Part shown: in pieces, positions 8,957-19,377 of the stretch | Position numbering within the stretch: the first letter of the stretch is position 1 | Layout: every line of letters starts with the position of its first letter | DNA from: Desulfuromonas sp. | GTDB taxonomy: Bacteria; Desulfobacterota; Desulfuromonadia; Desulfuromonadales; BM501 | Length of the DNA stretch: 64,000 bases | NCBI RefSeq assembly: GCF_002868845.1 | Contig: NZ_PKUB01000003.1 | Location: 831-64,830, forward strand | Direction of reading: 5' to 3' | Notes under the pieces: generated by a model | Told to the model about the DNA's origin: nothing | The model's input: only the letters and a program-made list of their open reading frames with translations | The model's database searches: none | Program-made: the position numbers and the translations under genes

Positions 8957-9361
8957 TTAATGGGTGATCCGACGGGGCAGGTTCTGGGCCTGATGAATCC
9001 AGTCCTCTACCTGGCCCTGGGTCGGCAGCCGCCGCACCAGTTTCTTCTCTTGGTTGATCGCCTGCAGTTTCTGGAACAGATGCTCTGCGTTGCGTTGGCC
9101 CAGTTCGGGAACGGTATCGACTCCCGCCGCCTCCAGAAGGTCGGCATATTCCTCGCTGACCCCCTTGATCCGAAACAGGTCCACGATGTTGACCCAATGC
9201 AGGATCATCGATTCGGAAAGTCCCGATTTTTCTGCAATTTCCTTGCGTCCGTGCCGGGAAGCCCCCCTATCAAGCAGGGCCTCGGTGGACAGGATGCCTG
9301 CTTTCCTGAGCTTCTGGGCGTATGATTCGCCCACTCCTTCGATCTTGGTCAAGGTCGTCAT
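8957..9361 (-). CDS. DUF4332 helix-hairpin-helix protein
   Basis: 134 aa from the ATG at 9361, behind ggagg; an upstream in-frame GTG is ignored because the next ATG has the ribosome site. Two helix-hairpin-helix-like repeats are visible: LTKIEGVGESYAQKLRKAGI near the start and LFRIKGVSEEYADLLEAAGV near residue 66, as in DUF4332 proteins related to Rad51-N/HhH folds. Such repeats usually bind DNA non-specifically or mediate protein contacts. The gene is monocistronic between the thioredoxin-like gene and the FKBP terminator. Biological role is unknown. Confidence 0.8.
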   Translation of the reverse strand: MTTLTKIEGVGESYAQKLRKAGILSTEALLDRGASRHGRKEIAEKSGLSESMILHWVNIVDLFRIKGVSEEYADLLEAAGVDTVPELGQRNAEHLFQKLQAINQEKKLVRRLPTQGQVEDWIHQAQNLPRRITH

Positions 9362-9454
9362 TTTGAGCCTCCATTCGTTCGAAAGAACACCCAACCTGAC
9401 GCAATTATACCACCAATGCCTTGATTTACAGGCGAAAACCCTTTCGACCGCAAA

Positions 9455-10609
9455 TCAAAGCAAGCCCTCCTGGCGCAACTCGGCCAGCAGTTTCCTCCCC
9501 TGGCCCAAGCTGTCGAAAATTAGGGCGGAGGTGATGGTCGCCGTGGTCACGGCATCGACCTCGGGGTGGAAGAGCGGAGGCCGGTTCAGGCTCTGGCCCA
9601 CCATTCGCCCGCGGAGCTTTGCGATATCGGAATCGTCCCAGTGAACGTTGCCGTACTTGGTCAACAGCAGGGGGATGAAGCCGAGCACCTCGCCCGCCGT
9701 GTCGAAAAGGTAGACGAAATGCACGTCGTGGCAAAGATCGCAGACCGAGGGCCGGCTGATCGCCTCGGCGAAGAAGCGCCGTTCCCCGCCCTCCCCTCCG
9801 ACGAAGGCGGCATAGACCCTGCGCCCGCTGGGCAGGGCGACCCGCCTGAAGGCTTTTACCGGGGCGCCTAAAGTCGCAAAAGCGGCGCGCACCGTGGTCT
9901 CCATCCCCTCCTCGGAGACGATCGGCTCCACGCGAACGAGCGCATTACCCTGCGGGCCGCGCCGGCGCAGAAAAGACAGGTCCTGCTCCAGCAATCCCAG
10001 CAACTCTTCGAACAGGCGCCGGTATCGGCTGTTGGCGCCGAGGTGAGTCCCGGCGACGAGGCCCGCCCCGCCCCCGGGTTCGAACCGGACATAGGCGGCA
10101 AATGGAGTCGGGCTTCCCCCCAGGGCCCGGTGGAGAGCGAAACGAGGATCGGCGAGGACGGGAAAGGGAACCTCGTAGATGTCCCGAAAGTCCTCCACTT
10201 CCGCCCCCACGTTGCCGACGGCCACGGCGAGCATCTTGATGCGCCCCCGGGTCCGGGGATCTTTTTCGATGAGTTCGAAAAGACGGTTGAAAGGAAGGGT
10301 CTGCTTCTGGCAATGAGAGCAGTGAGTATTGAGAATTTCCACCAGGACCAGTTCGGCCCCGACCTGGCTGAGGGTGAAGCTCTCCCCCCCTCTCAGCCCG
10401 AGATAAGCCCGATCGGCCTGGGCGTCGGGCATGGGAAGAGGCTCCTCGGGGAAGGGCTCTCCGACCCGCAGGTAGCGGGCGTTTTCGGCGGCGGACAGGG
10501 CAGTGCCGAGCAGGAGGAAAAGCAGGGCAAACAGGACTCTGCCGAAGCAACGAAAAGCCCTAGCCGAGGAAATCTCTCCGGCCGGAGGGCCACCCGCCCG
10601 GCGACTCAC
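9455..10609 (-). CDS. Secreted thioredoxin-fold protein with CXXCH and FMN-bind-like C-terminus
   Basis: 384 aa from a GTG at 10609 that overlaps the stop of the preceding gene (GTGA). Residues 20-42 are an uncleaved or cleaved signal segment (RVLFALLFLLLGTALSA). A TlpA/peroxiredoxin-like domain follows with CSHC at about 97-100 (VLVEILNTHCSHCQKQ). Near residue 290 there is a CDLCH sequence, a possible covalent haem-c site. Near residue 355 the sequence DAVTTATITSALIFDSL resembles the FMN_bind signature of RnfG/NqrC-type proteins, in which a threonine carries FMN. A periplasmic electron-transfer or thiol-redox role is likely; the haem and flavin assignments rest on short motifs only. The start might be a later codon near the signal peptide. 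Confidence 0.65.
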   Translation of the reverse strand: MSRRAGGPPAGEISSARAFRCFGRVLFALLFLLLGTALSAAENARYLRVGEPFPEEPLPMPDAQADRAYLGLRGGESFTLSQVGAELVLVEILNTHCSHCQKQTLPFNRLFELIEKDPRTRGRIKMLAVAVGNVGAEVEDFRDIYEVPFPVLADPRFALHRALGGSPTPFAAYVRFEPGGGAGLVAGTHLGANSRYRRLFEELLGLLEQDLSFLRRRGPQGNALVRVEPIVSEEGMETTVRAAFATLGAPVKAFRRVALPSGRRVYAAFVGGEGGERRFFAEAISRPSVCDLCHDVHFVYLFDTAGEVLGFIPLLLTKYGNVHWDDSDIAKLRGRMVGQSLNRPPLFHPEVDAVTTATITSALIFDSLGQGRKLLAELRQEGLL

Positions 10610-11109
10610 GGGTAGGGGCCAGCGGAGGCAAAGGGCGCGAAGGGACCCAGGCCGGAAGGAAGGGTGCGCAGACCGACAGAATCGGGCAGGTGCAGGAAAA
10701 CCACTTCCCCGCAGAGCACCTGCTGGCCGTACCGGCTGTGCAGGGTGCCGCCGAGGCACTCGAGGCGGACCGGGCACCCCTCGAGCAGGGGAACGCCGGT
10801 GCCGGGTCCGGTGCACCAGTTCACATCGGAGGGAACCGGGCAGGGCCCGCGGGCCGGGCAACTCCCCTCCAAGGAAGGATCCCCCGGCCAGTCGCGGCCG
10901 GGAAAGTTGAGGGCGAAGGGCTCTCCCCTCCAAAGGGGATCGACCGTCGTCCCGGGCCTGATTCCCGCCGAAAGCATGACGGGACGGGTCCCGACAAGTC
11001 CCACCCAGGCGGCAGCCACAACCGCCGGCCGCCCCGAGTGCAGTTTGAAGGTCACCCAGGCGGGAGCGAGGGACGAGGAGTGAACCGGGGGACAAATCGA
11101 CGCCGTCAT
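10606..11109 (-). CDS. Flavin reductase-like (FMN-binding split-barrel) protein
   Basis: 167 aa, ATG at 11109. The middle part GTRPVMLSAGIRPGTTVDPLWRGEPFALNFP is characteristic of the flavoredoxin/flavin reductase-like domain, which binds FMN in a split barrel. The C-terminal part is rich in Gly and Cys (CTGPGTGVP; CPVRLECLGG). Its stop codon overlaps the GTG start of the secreted thioredoxin/FMN-bind-like gene, so the two are translationally coupled and may act in one redox process. No signal peptide is present, so this partner is cytosolic. Electron donor and acceptor are unknown. Confidence 0.72.
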   Translation of the reverse strand: MTASICPPVHSSSLAPAWVTFKLHSGRPAVVAAAWVGLVGTRPVMLSAGIRPGTTVDPLWRGEPFALNFPGRDWPGDPSLEGSCPARGPCPVPSDVNWCTGPGTGVPLLEGCPVRLECLGGTLHSRYGQQVLCGEVVFLHLPDSVGLRTLPSGLGPFAPFASAGPYP

Positions 11110-11186
11110 ATCCTGCCTCCGAAGTAAAATCTGTCTTCAACTTTAATCCAAAAGGCGAGATTCTCAAGGAAAACGTTAAATAATTC

Positions 11187-11216
11187 TTGACACCTTTCGT
11201 GGACTTTTAAATAATA
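11187..11216 (+). promoter_or_regulatory. Putative sigma-70 promoter of the Rrf2-cysK-larE cluster
   Basis: TTGACA (11187-11192) is followed at 15-18 bp by overlapping TAAATA/ATAATA elements (11208-11216). A short inverted repeat (ccaaa at 11217-11221, tttgg at 11230-11234) overlaps the ribosome site region and may be an operator for the Rrf2 product. Confidence 0.55.
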
Positions 11217-11247
11217 CCAAAACGAACAGTTTGGAGGATTATTACCT

Positions 11248-11715
11248 ATGAAACTATCGACCAAAGGCCGCTACGGGGTTCGTGCACTCTTTGACATGGC
11301 TTACCATTCGGGCACCCTCCCGTCCCAGATCAAAGACATCTCCCGCCGCCAGGAGATCTCGCCCCGCTACCTGGAGCAGATCTTTCAGGACCTGAAGAAA
11401 GGCGGTCTGCTGAAGAGCAAGCGGGGCCCGCAGGGGGGCTACTTCCTGGCAAAAAAACCGGACGAGATCACGGTCCAGGAGATCATCCTGGCGGCCGAGG
11501 GCGAGTTGGCCCTGGTTGAGTGTGCCAAGGCCCCGGAGGACTGCAAGAGCCAGTGCGACTTCATCAACCAGTGCGTGACCCAGAAGATCTGGGTCGAGGC
11601 CAGTCGCCGCCTCAACGAGTATTTTGAAAAGATCACCCTCAAGGATCTCTGCGAGGATGCGAAAGGGCTGGGGCTGGAAAAGGAACTGGATCACCGCTTC
11701 ATGTATTTCATTTAG
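11248..11715 (+). CDS. Rrf2-family transcriptional regulator (IscR/CymR-like)
   Basis: 155 aa. The N-terminus MKLSTKGRYGVRALFDMA, the recognition region QEISPRYLEQIFQDLKKGGLLKSKRGPQGGY and the VQEIILAAEG linker are diagnostic for Rrf2. Four cysteines cluster at residues 92, 99, 103 and 109 (VECAKAPEDCKSQCDFINQC), close to the IscR cluster positions 92, 98 and 104, so an Fe-S ligand is possible. The start codon follows a ggagg ribosome site. cysK begins 75 bp downstream, so the likely role is control of cysteine or Fe-S metabolism, as for CymR or IscR. Confidence 0.92.
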   Translation: MKLSTKGRYGVRALFDMAYHSGTLPSQIKDISRRQEISPRYLEQIFQDLKKGGLLKSKRGPQGGYFLAKKPDEITVQEIILAAEGELALVECAKAPEDCKSQCDFINQCVTQKIWVEASRRLNEYFEKITLKDLCEDAKGLGLEKELDHRFMYFI

Positions 11716-11790
11716 CCCACATCTCCGACCGCGCCCTCAGGCCTGGGCGCCCCACCCGAACCGGACTCAACTTTTTAAAGAGAGGTTCTC

Positions 11791-12711
11791 ATGCCGACCA
11801 CCATCAGTGACAATTCCATCGGCCAGGTAGGCAACACCCCCCTCGTGCGGCTCAACGCCCTTACCGAGGAGGGATCTGCCACCGTATGGGGCAAAATGGA
11901 GGGAACCAACCCCGGTGGCAGCATCAAGGACCGCATCGCCCTCGCCATGATCGAGCAGGCGGAGAAGGACGGTCTTCTCAAGCCGGGCGACACAATTGTC
12001 GAGCCGACCAGCGGCAACACCGGGATCGGCCTCTCCCTGGTCTGCGCCGTCAAGGGCTACAAACTGGTTCTGACAATGCCCGACACCATGAGCCAGGAGC
12101 GCCGCAGGCTTCTCGGGGCCTACGGGGCGGAACTGGTCCTAACGCCAGGTTCCCAGGGCATGCGCGGCGCCATCGATGCGGCCGAGGAGATCGTCCGCAA
12201 GAAAATGTGTTACCTGCCCCAGCAGTTCAAGAACCCCGCCAACCCCCGCGTCCACGAGCAGACCACCGGCCCGGAGATCCTCCAGGCCCTGGACGGCAAG
12301 GTGGACGCCTTCGTCGCGGGGGTAGGCACCGGCGGCACCATCACCGGGGTGGGCCACGTCCTCAAGGCCCACAACCCGGCGGTCCGCATCGTCGCCGTGG
12401 AACCCGCCGACTCCCCCGTCCTCTCCGGCGGAGACCCGGGGCCCCATCAGATCCAGGGCATCGGGGCCGGATTCGTGCCCGACGTCCTCGACACGACGAT
12501 CTACGGGGAAGTCATCACCGTCACCAACGACGAGGCGATGAGCACCGCCCGCCGCCTGGCCAGGGAGGAGGGCATTTTCACCGGCATCTCCGCCGGCGCC
12601 AACATTTTCGCCGCACTCAAGGTGGCCAAGGACCTCGGCCCCGGCAAGAACCTGGTCACCGTCCTCTGCGACACCGGCGAGCGCTACCTGTCGACGGGCA
12701 TATACGACTGA
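11791..12711 (+). CDS. cysK: Cysteine synthase A (O-acetylserine sulfhydrylase)
   Basis: 306 aa PLP enzyme that converts O-acetylserine and sulfide to cysteine. The PLP lysine is in [12 protein letters not shown] (about residue 45), the phosphate/acceptor loop is [11 protein letters not shown] (about 72), and the glycine-rich phosphate site is [14 protein letters not shown] near 180. The C-terminal [15 protein letters not shown] and [14 protein letters not shown] match CysK of bacteria. Length is typical. It lies between an Rrf2 regulator and LarE, a sulfur-metabolism grouping. Confidence 0.96.
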   Translation: MPTTISDNSIGQVGNTPLVRLNALTEEGSATVWGKMEGTNPGGSIKDRIALAMIEQAEKDGLLKPGDTIVEPTSGNTGIGLSLVCAVKGYKLVLTMPDTMSQERRRLLGAYGAELVLTPGSQGMRGAIDAAEEIVRKKMCYLPQQFKNPANPRVHEQTTGPEILQALDGKVDAFVAGVGTGGTITGVGHVLKAHNPAVRIVAVEPADSPVLSGGDPGPHQIQGIGAGFVPDVLDTTIYGEVITVTNDEAMSTARRLAREEGIFTGISAGANIFAALKVAKDLGPGKNLVTVLCDTGERYLSTGIYD

Positions 12712-12765
12712 TTTTCCCCCGGGGATGGAGTTGGCTCCATCCCCCTCTCGGAGAAGAGACGCGCA

Positions 12766-13584
12766 TTGACCGGCACGCCCCTCGCCGCCAAGGCTCAAAA
12801 GCTCGGCACGGCCCTGGCCGAGATGACCCGGGTGGCGGTCGCCTTTTCCGGGGGACTCGACTCCAGCTTTTTACTGGGGGCCGCACGGGGAGAACTCGGC
12901 CCTGGAAACGTCCTGGCCCTCACTGCGGTCTCTCCCCTCTTCCCCCGCTGGGAACTCGAGGAGAGCCGGGCCCTGGCATCCACTCTTGGAGTTCGCCAGG
13001 TCCTGGTGGAGATCCCCTGGCTGAAAGAGCCCGGGCTGGTAGAGAACGGCCCCCGACGCTGCTATCACTGCAAACGGACCCTTTTCACCCGTTTGCTGGA
13101 GACGGCCCGGCAGAACGGAGATGCAGTCCTTGTCGACGGCTCCAACACGGACGACCTCGAAGACTACCGCCCCGGGCACGAGGCCGTTCGTGAACTGGGA
13201 GTCCGTTCCCCCCTGCTCGAAGCCGCCCTGTGCAAAGAGGAGATTCGCGCCCTCAGCCGCCGGATGGATCTCCCCACCCAAGACAAACAGCCCTTCGCCT
13301 GCCTGGCGTCCCGCTTCCCCTACGGAACCCCCCTGTCCCAAGCGGGGCTGGCCCGGGTGGAGCGCTGCGAGGACCTTCTGAGGGCGATGGGCTTCGCCAA
13401 CTACCGGGTCCGCTCCCACGGCGATTCGGCCCGCATCGAGGTCTGCGCCGAGGAGATGCCCCGGCTCCTTGAGGAATCCTTGCGAGCGAAACTGGTTCGG
13501 GATTTCAAGGAAGCCGGCTTCGCCTACGTCTCGGTTGACCTGGAGGGCTACCGCACCGGGAGCATGAACGAAACCCTCGCCTGA
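12766..13584 (+). CDS. larE: LarE-type sulfur insertase (PP-loop ATP pyrophosphatase)
   Basis: 272 aa from a TTG at 12766 with ggagaagaga upstream. The PP-loop AFSGGLDSSFLL (about residue 27) binds ATP. The conserved LarE cysteine lies in FACLASRFPYG (about 180). A CYHC pair (about residue 91) adds two cysteines, so three in all could ligate an Fe-S cluster rather than the single sacrificial cysteine of Lactobacillus LarE. In the lactate racemase cofactor pathway, LarE thiolates the pyridinium nucleotide used with nickel. Neither larB nor larC is visible within the window, so the biosynthetic partners must lie elsewhere or the enzyme has another sulfur role. Confidence 0.85.
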   Translation: MTGTPLAAKAQKLGTALAEMTRVAVAFSGGLDSSFLLGAARGELGPGNVLALTAVSPLFPRWELEESRALASTLGVRQVLVEIPWLKEPGLVENGPRRCYHCKRTLFTRLLETARQNGDAVLVDGSNTDDLEDYRPGHEAVRELGVRSPLLEAALCKEEIRALSRRMDLPTQDKQPFACLASRFPYGTPLSQAGLARVERCEDLLRAMGFANYRVRSHGDSARIEVCAEEMPRLLEESLRAKLVRDFKEAGFAYVSVDLEGYRTGSMNETLA

Positions 13585-13667
13585 CCGCTCCGGGAAGCAC
13601 GCCGGGGGGGGCCGGGCGGGATAAGAGATACACAGATGCATTGCACTGTTTTCACCTGGGAGGGGAC

Positions 13668-14093
13668 ATGCAGCGTAAGGGTGCTCTGTTTGCCGTCTGC
13701 TTCTTTGCCGGACTTCTCGGCGCCCTGGCCAACAGCCTGGCCGCCTGGCTCGCCGGAAGCTGGGGGCTGACCACCACCGCCGGGGTGGCCATGACCCCCG
13801 AACTCACCAAGACCTGGCTCTACCCGCGCCTGGTCTGGGGCGGCGTGTGGGGACTGGCCTACTTCTTCGTCGTCGCCTCCCCGCGCCACCGGCGCCGCTG
13901 GGTTCGCAAGGGCCTCTGGATCAGCCTGCTCCCCTCTGCGGTGCAACTCTACTACGTCTTCCCCTACCACACCCCCTTCGGCACCCTCGGCCTCGGCCTG
14001 GGCGCCCTCACCCCCCTCTTCGTCCTGATGTTCAACGGCATTTGGGGGTTTTTCACCGGCCTCTTCACCCGCATGATGTGGGGGCGGGGATGA
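13668..14093 (+). CDS. Small integral membrane protein of unknown function
   Basis: 141 aa from the ATG at 13668, chosen over an upstream in-frame ATG because gggagggg directly precedes it. Hydrophobic segments lie around residues 5-25, 50-70, 85-105 and 108-130, giving about four membrane helices, with a basic loop (RHRRRWVRKG) between the second and third. I do not recognise the family. Its TGA overlaps the ATG of the downstream nuclease lipoprotein (ATGA), so the two are translationally coupled. Confidence 0.65.
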   Translation: MQRKGALFAVCFFAGLLGALANSLAAWLAGSWGLTTTAGVAMTPELTKTWLYPRLVWGGVWGLAYFFVVASPRHRRRWVRKGLWISLLPSAVQLYYVFPYHTPFGTLGLGLGALTPLFVLMFNGIWGFFTGLFTRMMWGRG

Positions 14094-14638
14094 AATCGCC
14101 CCGACCGCCCCTCCCCCACCCTGCCCCGTCCATCACCCCGCTTATCCTCTTTCTCCTCGCCCTTCTCCTCGCCCTTCTCCTGCTCGCCGGCTGCGCCGGG
14201 GCCGACACCGAACAGATCACCGGCAGGGTCACCTGGGTCTACGACGGCGACACCCTGGAGGTGGAGGGTGCCGGAAAGGTGCGCCTGATCGGCATCGACA
14301 CCCCGGAGCGTGAAGCTTCCGGCCGCGACCGCTTCTTCCGGGAGAAGTTCGACATCTCTTCCGAAACCCTGCGCCGGGGCTACCGGCAGGCCCTGCAGTT
14401 CAACATCGCCACCGCCAAGGGGAATACCGTCCGCCTCGAATTCGACCGGGAAAAGCGCGACCGTCACGACCGTCTTCTCGCCTACGTAACCCTCCCAGAC
14501 GGCCGCCTGCTCAACCGCCTGCTGCTCCAAAAGGGGCTGGCCGTGGTCTACCGGCGCTTCGGCTTCCGCCTCAAGGACGACTTTCTCCGGGCCGAGGCGC
14601 AGGCCCGAAAGGAAGGCACCGGCCTGTGGAAAAGATAG
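14090..14638 (+). CDS. Thermonuclease-family lipoprotein (SNase-like)
   Basis: 182 aa, ATG overlapping the previous stop. A long hydrophobic signal of leucines ends in a lipobox LLLLAGC (Cys about residue 35), so it should be lipid-anchored outside the cytoplasm. The staphylococcal nuclease fold follows: ITGRVTWVYDGDTLEV, then KVRLIGIDTPERE with the catalytic Asp/Arg/Glu region, and RDRHDRLLAYVTLPDGRLLNRLLLQKGLAVVYRRF. Family members cleave DNA or RNA with calcium. The terminator at 14638 closes the pair. Confidence 0.9.
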   Translation: MKSPRPPLPHPAPSITPLILFLLALLLALLLLAGCAGADTEQITGRVTWVYDGDTLEVEGAGKVRLIGIDTPEREASGRDRFFREKFDISSETLRRGYRQALQFNIATAKGNTVRLEFDREKRDRHDRLLAYVTLPDGRLLNRLLLQKGLAVVYRRFGFRLKDDFLRAEAQARKEGTGLWKR

Positions 14639-14672
14639 CAAAGCCCTGCCGGCGCGGCAGGGCTTTGCGTTT
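14638..14672. terminator. Intrinsic terminator between the nuclease gene and acnA
   Basis: Stem gcaaagccctgcc (14638-14650) with ggcagggctttgc (14656-14668), 5-nt loop, followed by gtttcg. Being a strong palindrome between convergent genes, it could serve both strands. Confidence 0.8.
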
Positions 14673-14749
14673 CGCATGCCGGGGAAAAGCCGGCAATCCC
14701 GTTGGCCGTCCTCCCGCTTCGAGATTTCGGCGCAGCCCGCCCGCCTTTG

Positions 14750-17428
<2,679 letters not shown>

Positions 17429-17543
17429 GTCCCATCCTTTCGAAAGGGAGGCGAAGGGGGGATATCACCAGTCTTTCTGCCGGTTCCGAATCAAATTCTA
17501 GCAGAAATGGAGGCCGCCGCCAGCCCGGCCCGTCACGCCACCC

Positions 17544-17572
17544 TTGCCATAATTGCCCGATTTTGCTAATAG
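17544..17572 (+). promoter_or_regulatory. Putative sigma-70 promoter for mscS
   Basis: TTGCCA (17544-17549), 17-bp spacer, TAATAG (17567-17572), about 20 bp before the ggagga ribosome site of the gene at 17603. Confidence 0.5.
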
Positions 17573-17602
17573 ATGGGCAACCGGTTCCCAGGAGGACAAT
17601 GC

Positions 17603-18721
17603 ATGGACACCCTTGAGACGCTGCTGCGGGAGACCTTTCTCGGCATCAGCCTCGGCCGCTTCGCCGCCGCCTTCGCCATCCTCATCCTTTCCCTTGTCCT
17701 GAAAAGGGTCTTTTCCCACTTCTACGACCGGGTGGTCGCCCCCCTGGCGCAGAAGACATCCAACCGCTACGACGACCAGTTTTTGCAAGGGGTGAAAAAC
17801 CCGGCCGGGTTCATGGTGGTGATCGCCGGATTGTTCGTGGCGGTCCAGGTGCTGCATCTGCCGAGCGAGCCGATGGATCTGCACCGCTTCGCCGGCGCGG
17901 TCCTCAAGGTCCTGGTCACCTTCGACGTCGCCTGGTTCCTCTTAAACATGGTCGCCCTGCTCGAGGCCTACCTCGCCCAGTGGGTAACCCGCACCGAGTC
18001 GACCCTGGACGACCACCTGCTCCCCTTCATCCGCAAGAGCCTGCGGGTCTTCATTGTCTTTCTGGCCTTCATCATGACAGTCCAGAACCTCGGCTACTCG
18101 ATCAGCGGCCTGCTCGCCTCCCTCGGCATCGGCGGCCTCGCCGTCGCTCTCGCCGCCAAGGACACCCTCTCCAACATCTTCGGCTCGATCATGATCATCC
18201 TGGACCGCCCCTTCCACATCGGCGACTGGATCAAGGCCGGCGAGATGGAGGGAGTCGTGGAGGAGGTCGGCTTCCGCTCCACAAAGATCCGCACCTTTTC
18301 CAAGACCCTGATCAGCGTCCCCAACAACGTCATCGCCAACACGGAAATCAACAACTTCAGCCGCATGCCGAAGCGGCGCATCAAGATGACCGTCGGCGTC
18401 ACCTACGAGAGTTCCCCGGCGCAGATGCGCCGGGCGGTGGACGACATCCGCGCCATGCTGAAGGAACACCCGGCGATCCACCAGGAGTTCATGCTGGTCA
18501 ACTTCACCGACTTCGGCCCCAGCTCTCTCGACATCCTCGTCTACTGCTTCACCACGACAACGGTCTGGGGAGAATACCTCGAGGCCCGACAGGACGTCTG
18601 CCTGAGGATCATGGACATTATCGACGGGCTGGGGATGGAGATCGCCTTCCCCAGCCGCAGCATCTATCTGCGCGGCGGGGAGCAGGAAGAACTGCCGGCG
18701 GCATCGGGCGCGAAGGCATAA
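17603..18721 (+). CDS. MscS-family mechanosensitive channel
   Basis: 372 aa from the ATG at 17603 (ggaggacaatgc upstream). Four N-terminal hydrophobic segments precede the pore helix: GLLASLGIGGLAVALAAKDTLSNIFGSIMIIL is the TM3-like glycine/alanine pattern of MscS, followed by DRPFHIGDWIKAGEMEGVVEEVGFRSTKIRTFSKTLISVPNNVIAN, the beta domain signature. The C-terminal alpha/beta vestibule extends to about residue 340. It probably releases ions on hypo-osmotic shock. It is divergent from acnA and ends at a shared terminator. Confidence 0.93.
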   Translation: MDTLETLLRETFLGISLGRFAAAFAILILSLVLKRVFSHFYDRVVAPLAQKTSNRYDDQFLQGVKNPAGFMVVIAGLFVAVQVLHLPSEPMDLHRFAGAVLKVLVTFDVAWFLLNMVALLEAYLAQWVTRTESTLDDHLLPFIRKSLRVFIVFLAFIMTVQNLGYSISGLLASLGIGGLAVALAAKDTLSNIFGSIMIILDRPFHIGDWIKAGEMEGVVEEVGFRSTKIRTFSKTLISVPNNVIANTEINNFSRMPKRRIKMTVGVTYESSPAQMRRAVDDIRAMLKEHPAIHQEFMLVNFTDFGPSSLDILVYCFTTTTVWGEYLEARQDVCLRIMDIIDGLGMEIAFPSRSIYLRGGEQEELPAASGAKA

Positions 18722-18724
18722 AAA

Positions 18725-18746
18725 AAGGCGGGGATGCGTCCCCGCC
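18725..18746. terminator. Bidirectional terminator between mscS and hsp20
   Basis: Stem ggcgggga (18727-18734) and tccccgcc (18739-18746) with a 4-nt loop. The run of A before it gives a U-tract on the minus strand for the converging hsp20 gene. Confidence 0.75.
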
Positions 18747-18766
18747 CTTCTAACACAGACCTCGAA

Positions 18767-19204
18767 TCACTTCACCTCGATCTGCCGGGGATCGGGCACG
18801 GCCTTTTTGGGGAGGACCACCTTGAGCACCCCCATTTCGCAGTTGGCGCGAACCCGGTCCTGAGACACCGTAGCCGGCAGAGAGAAGGACCGGCGGAAAG
18901 GGCCGTAGCACCGCTCGATACGGTGGTAGTTTAGCTTGTTCTCCTCCCGCTCCAGTTTGCGCTCTCCCTCGATGATCAGCAGTTGGTCCTCGATGTGAAC
19001 GTCGATGTCCCGTTGTTGTACCTCGGGCAGTTCCATCTTGACCACCACCTCGTGCTCATCCTCGTAGATGTCCACCGGCGGCTGCCAGATCCCCTCTTCC
19101 TGAGGCTCGCCCGAGGCCCGGCTGCGGCTCATCTCGAACAGCCGGTTCATCTGCTCCTGCATCGCGGACAGTTCGCTCATCGGATCCCACTCCACCTCGG
19201 CCAT
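18767..19204 (-). CDS. Hsp20/alpha-crystallin small heat-shock protein
   Basis: 145 aa from the ATG at 19204 (gggaggtg upstream); the longer frame upstream lacks a ribosome site. Residues about 43-135 form the alpha-crystallin domain, with PPVDIYEDEHEVVVKMELPEVQQRD and the GPFRRSFSLP strand, and AxCxMGVLKVVLPKK near the end. The C-terminus DPRQIEVK carries the usual I-x-V anchor motif. It acts as an ATP-independent holdase for unfolded proteins. A clear heat-shock sigma-32 promoter was not found. Confidence 0.94.
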   Translation of the reverse strand: MAEVEWDPMSELSAMQEQMNRLFEMSRSRASGEPQEEGIWQPPVDIYEDEHEVVVKMELPEVQQRDIDVHIEDQLLIIEGERKLEREENKLNYHRIERCYGPFRRSFSLPATVSQDRVRANCEMGVLKVVLPKKAVPDPRQIEVK

Positions 19205-19377
19205 GACGACACCTCCCTCACTGAATCTCCCCCGCTCGGCTGCACAACGCTTTTCAATATACCGCGAAATGTTTCGGGCGGAAAGGACCTTTGCCCCCCA
19301 CGAACCTTTAGCGGGCATCTCTTCATCCCCACAAAAGCATTGATGGTTCAGGCTTTTTCATTTATCATCTCAAAACC

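Noticed and set aside
10070-10095. ggttcgaacc resembling a tRNA T-arm
   Set aside because: It is the antisense of codons in the thioredoxin-like gene, and no acceptor stem or anticodon arm could be built around it.
9455-11167. A single 570-aa protein covering both redox genes
   Set aside because: The first 186 residues are out of frame with the flavin reductase-like gene and look like shadow; the GTGA overlap explains both genes.
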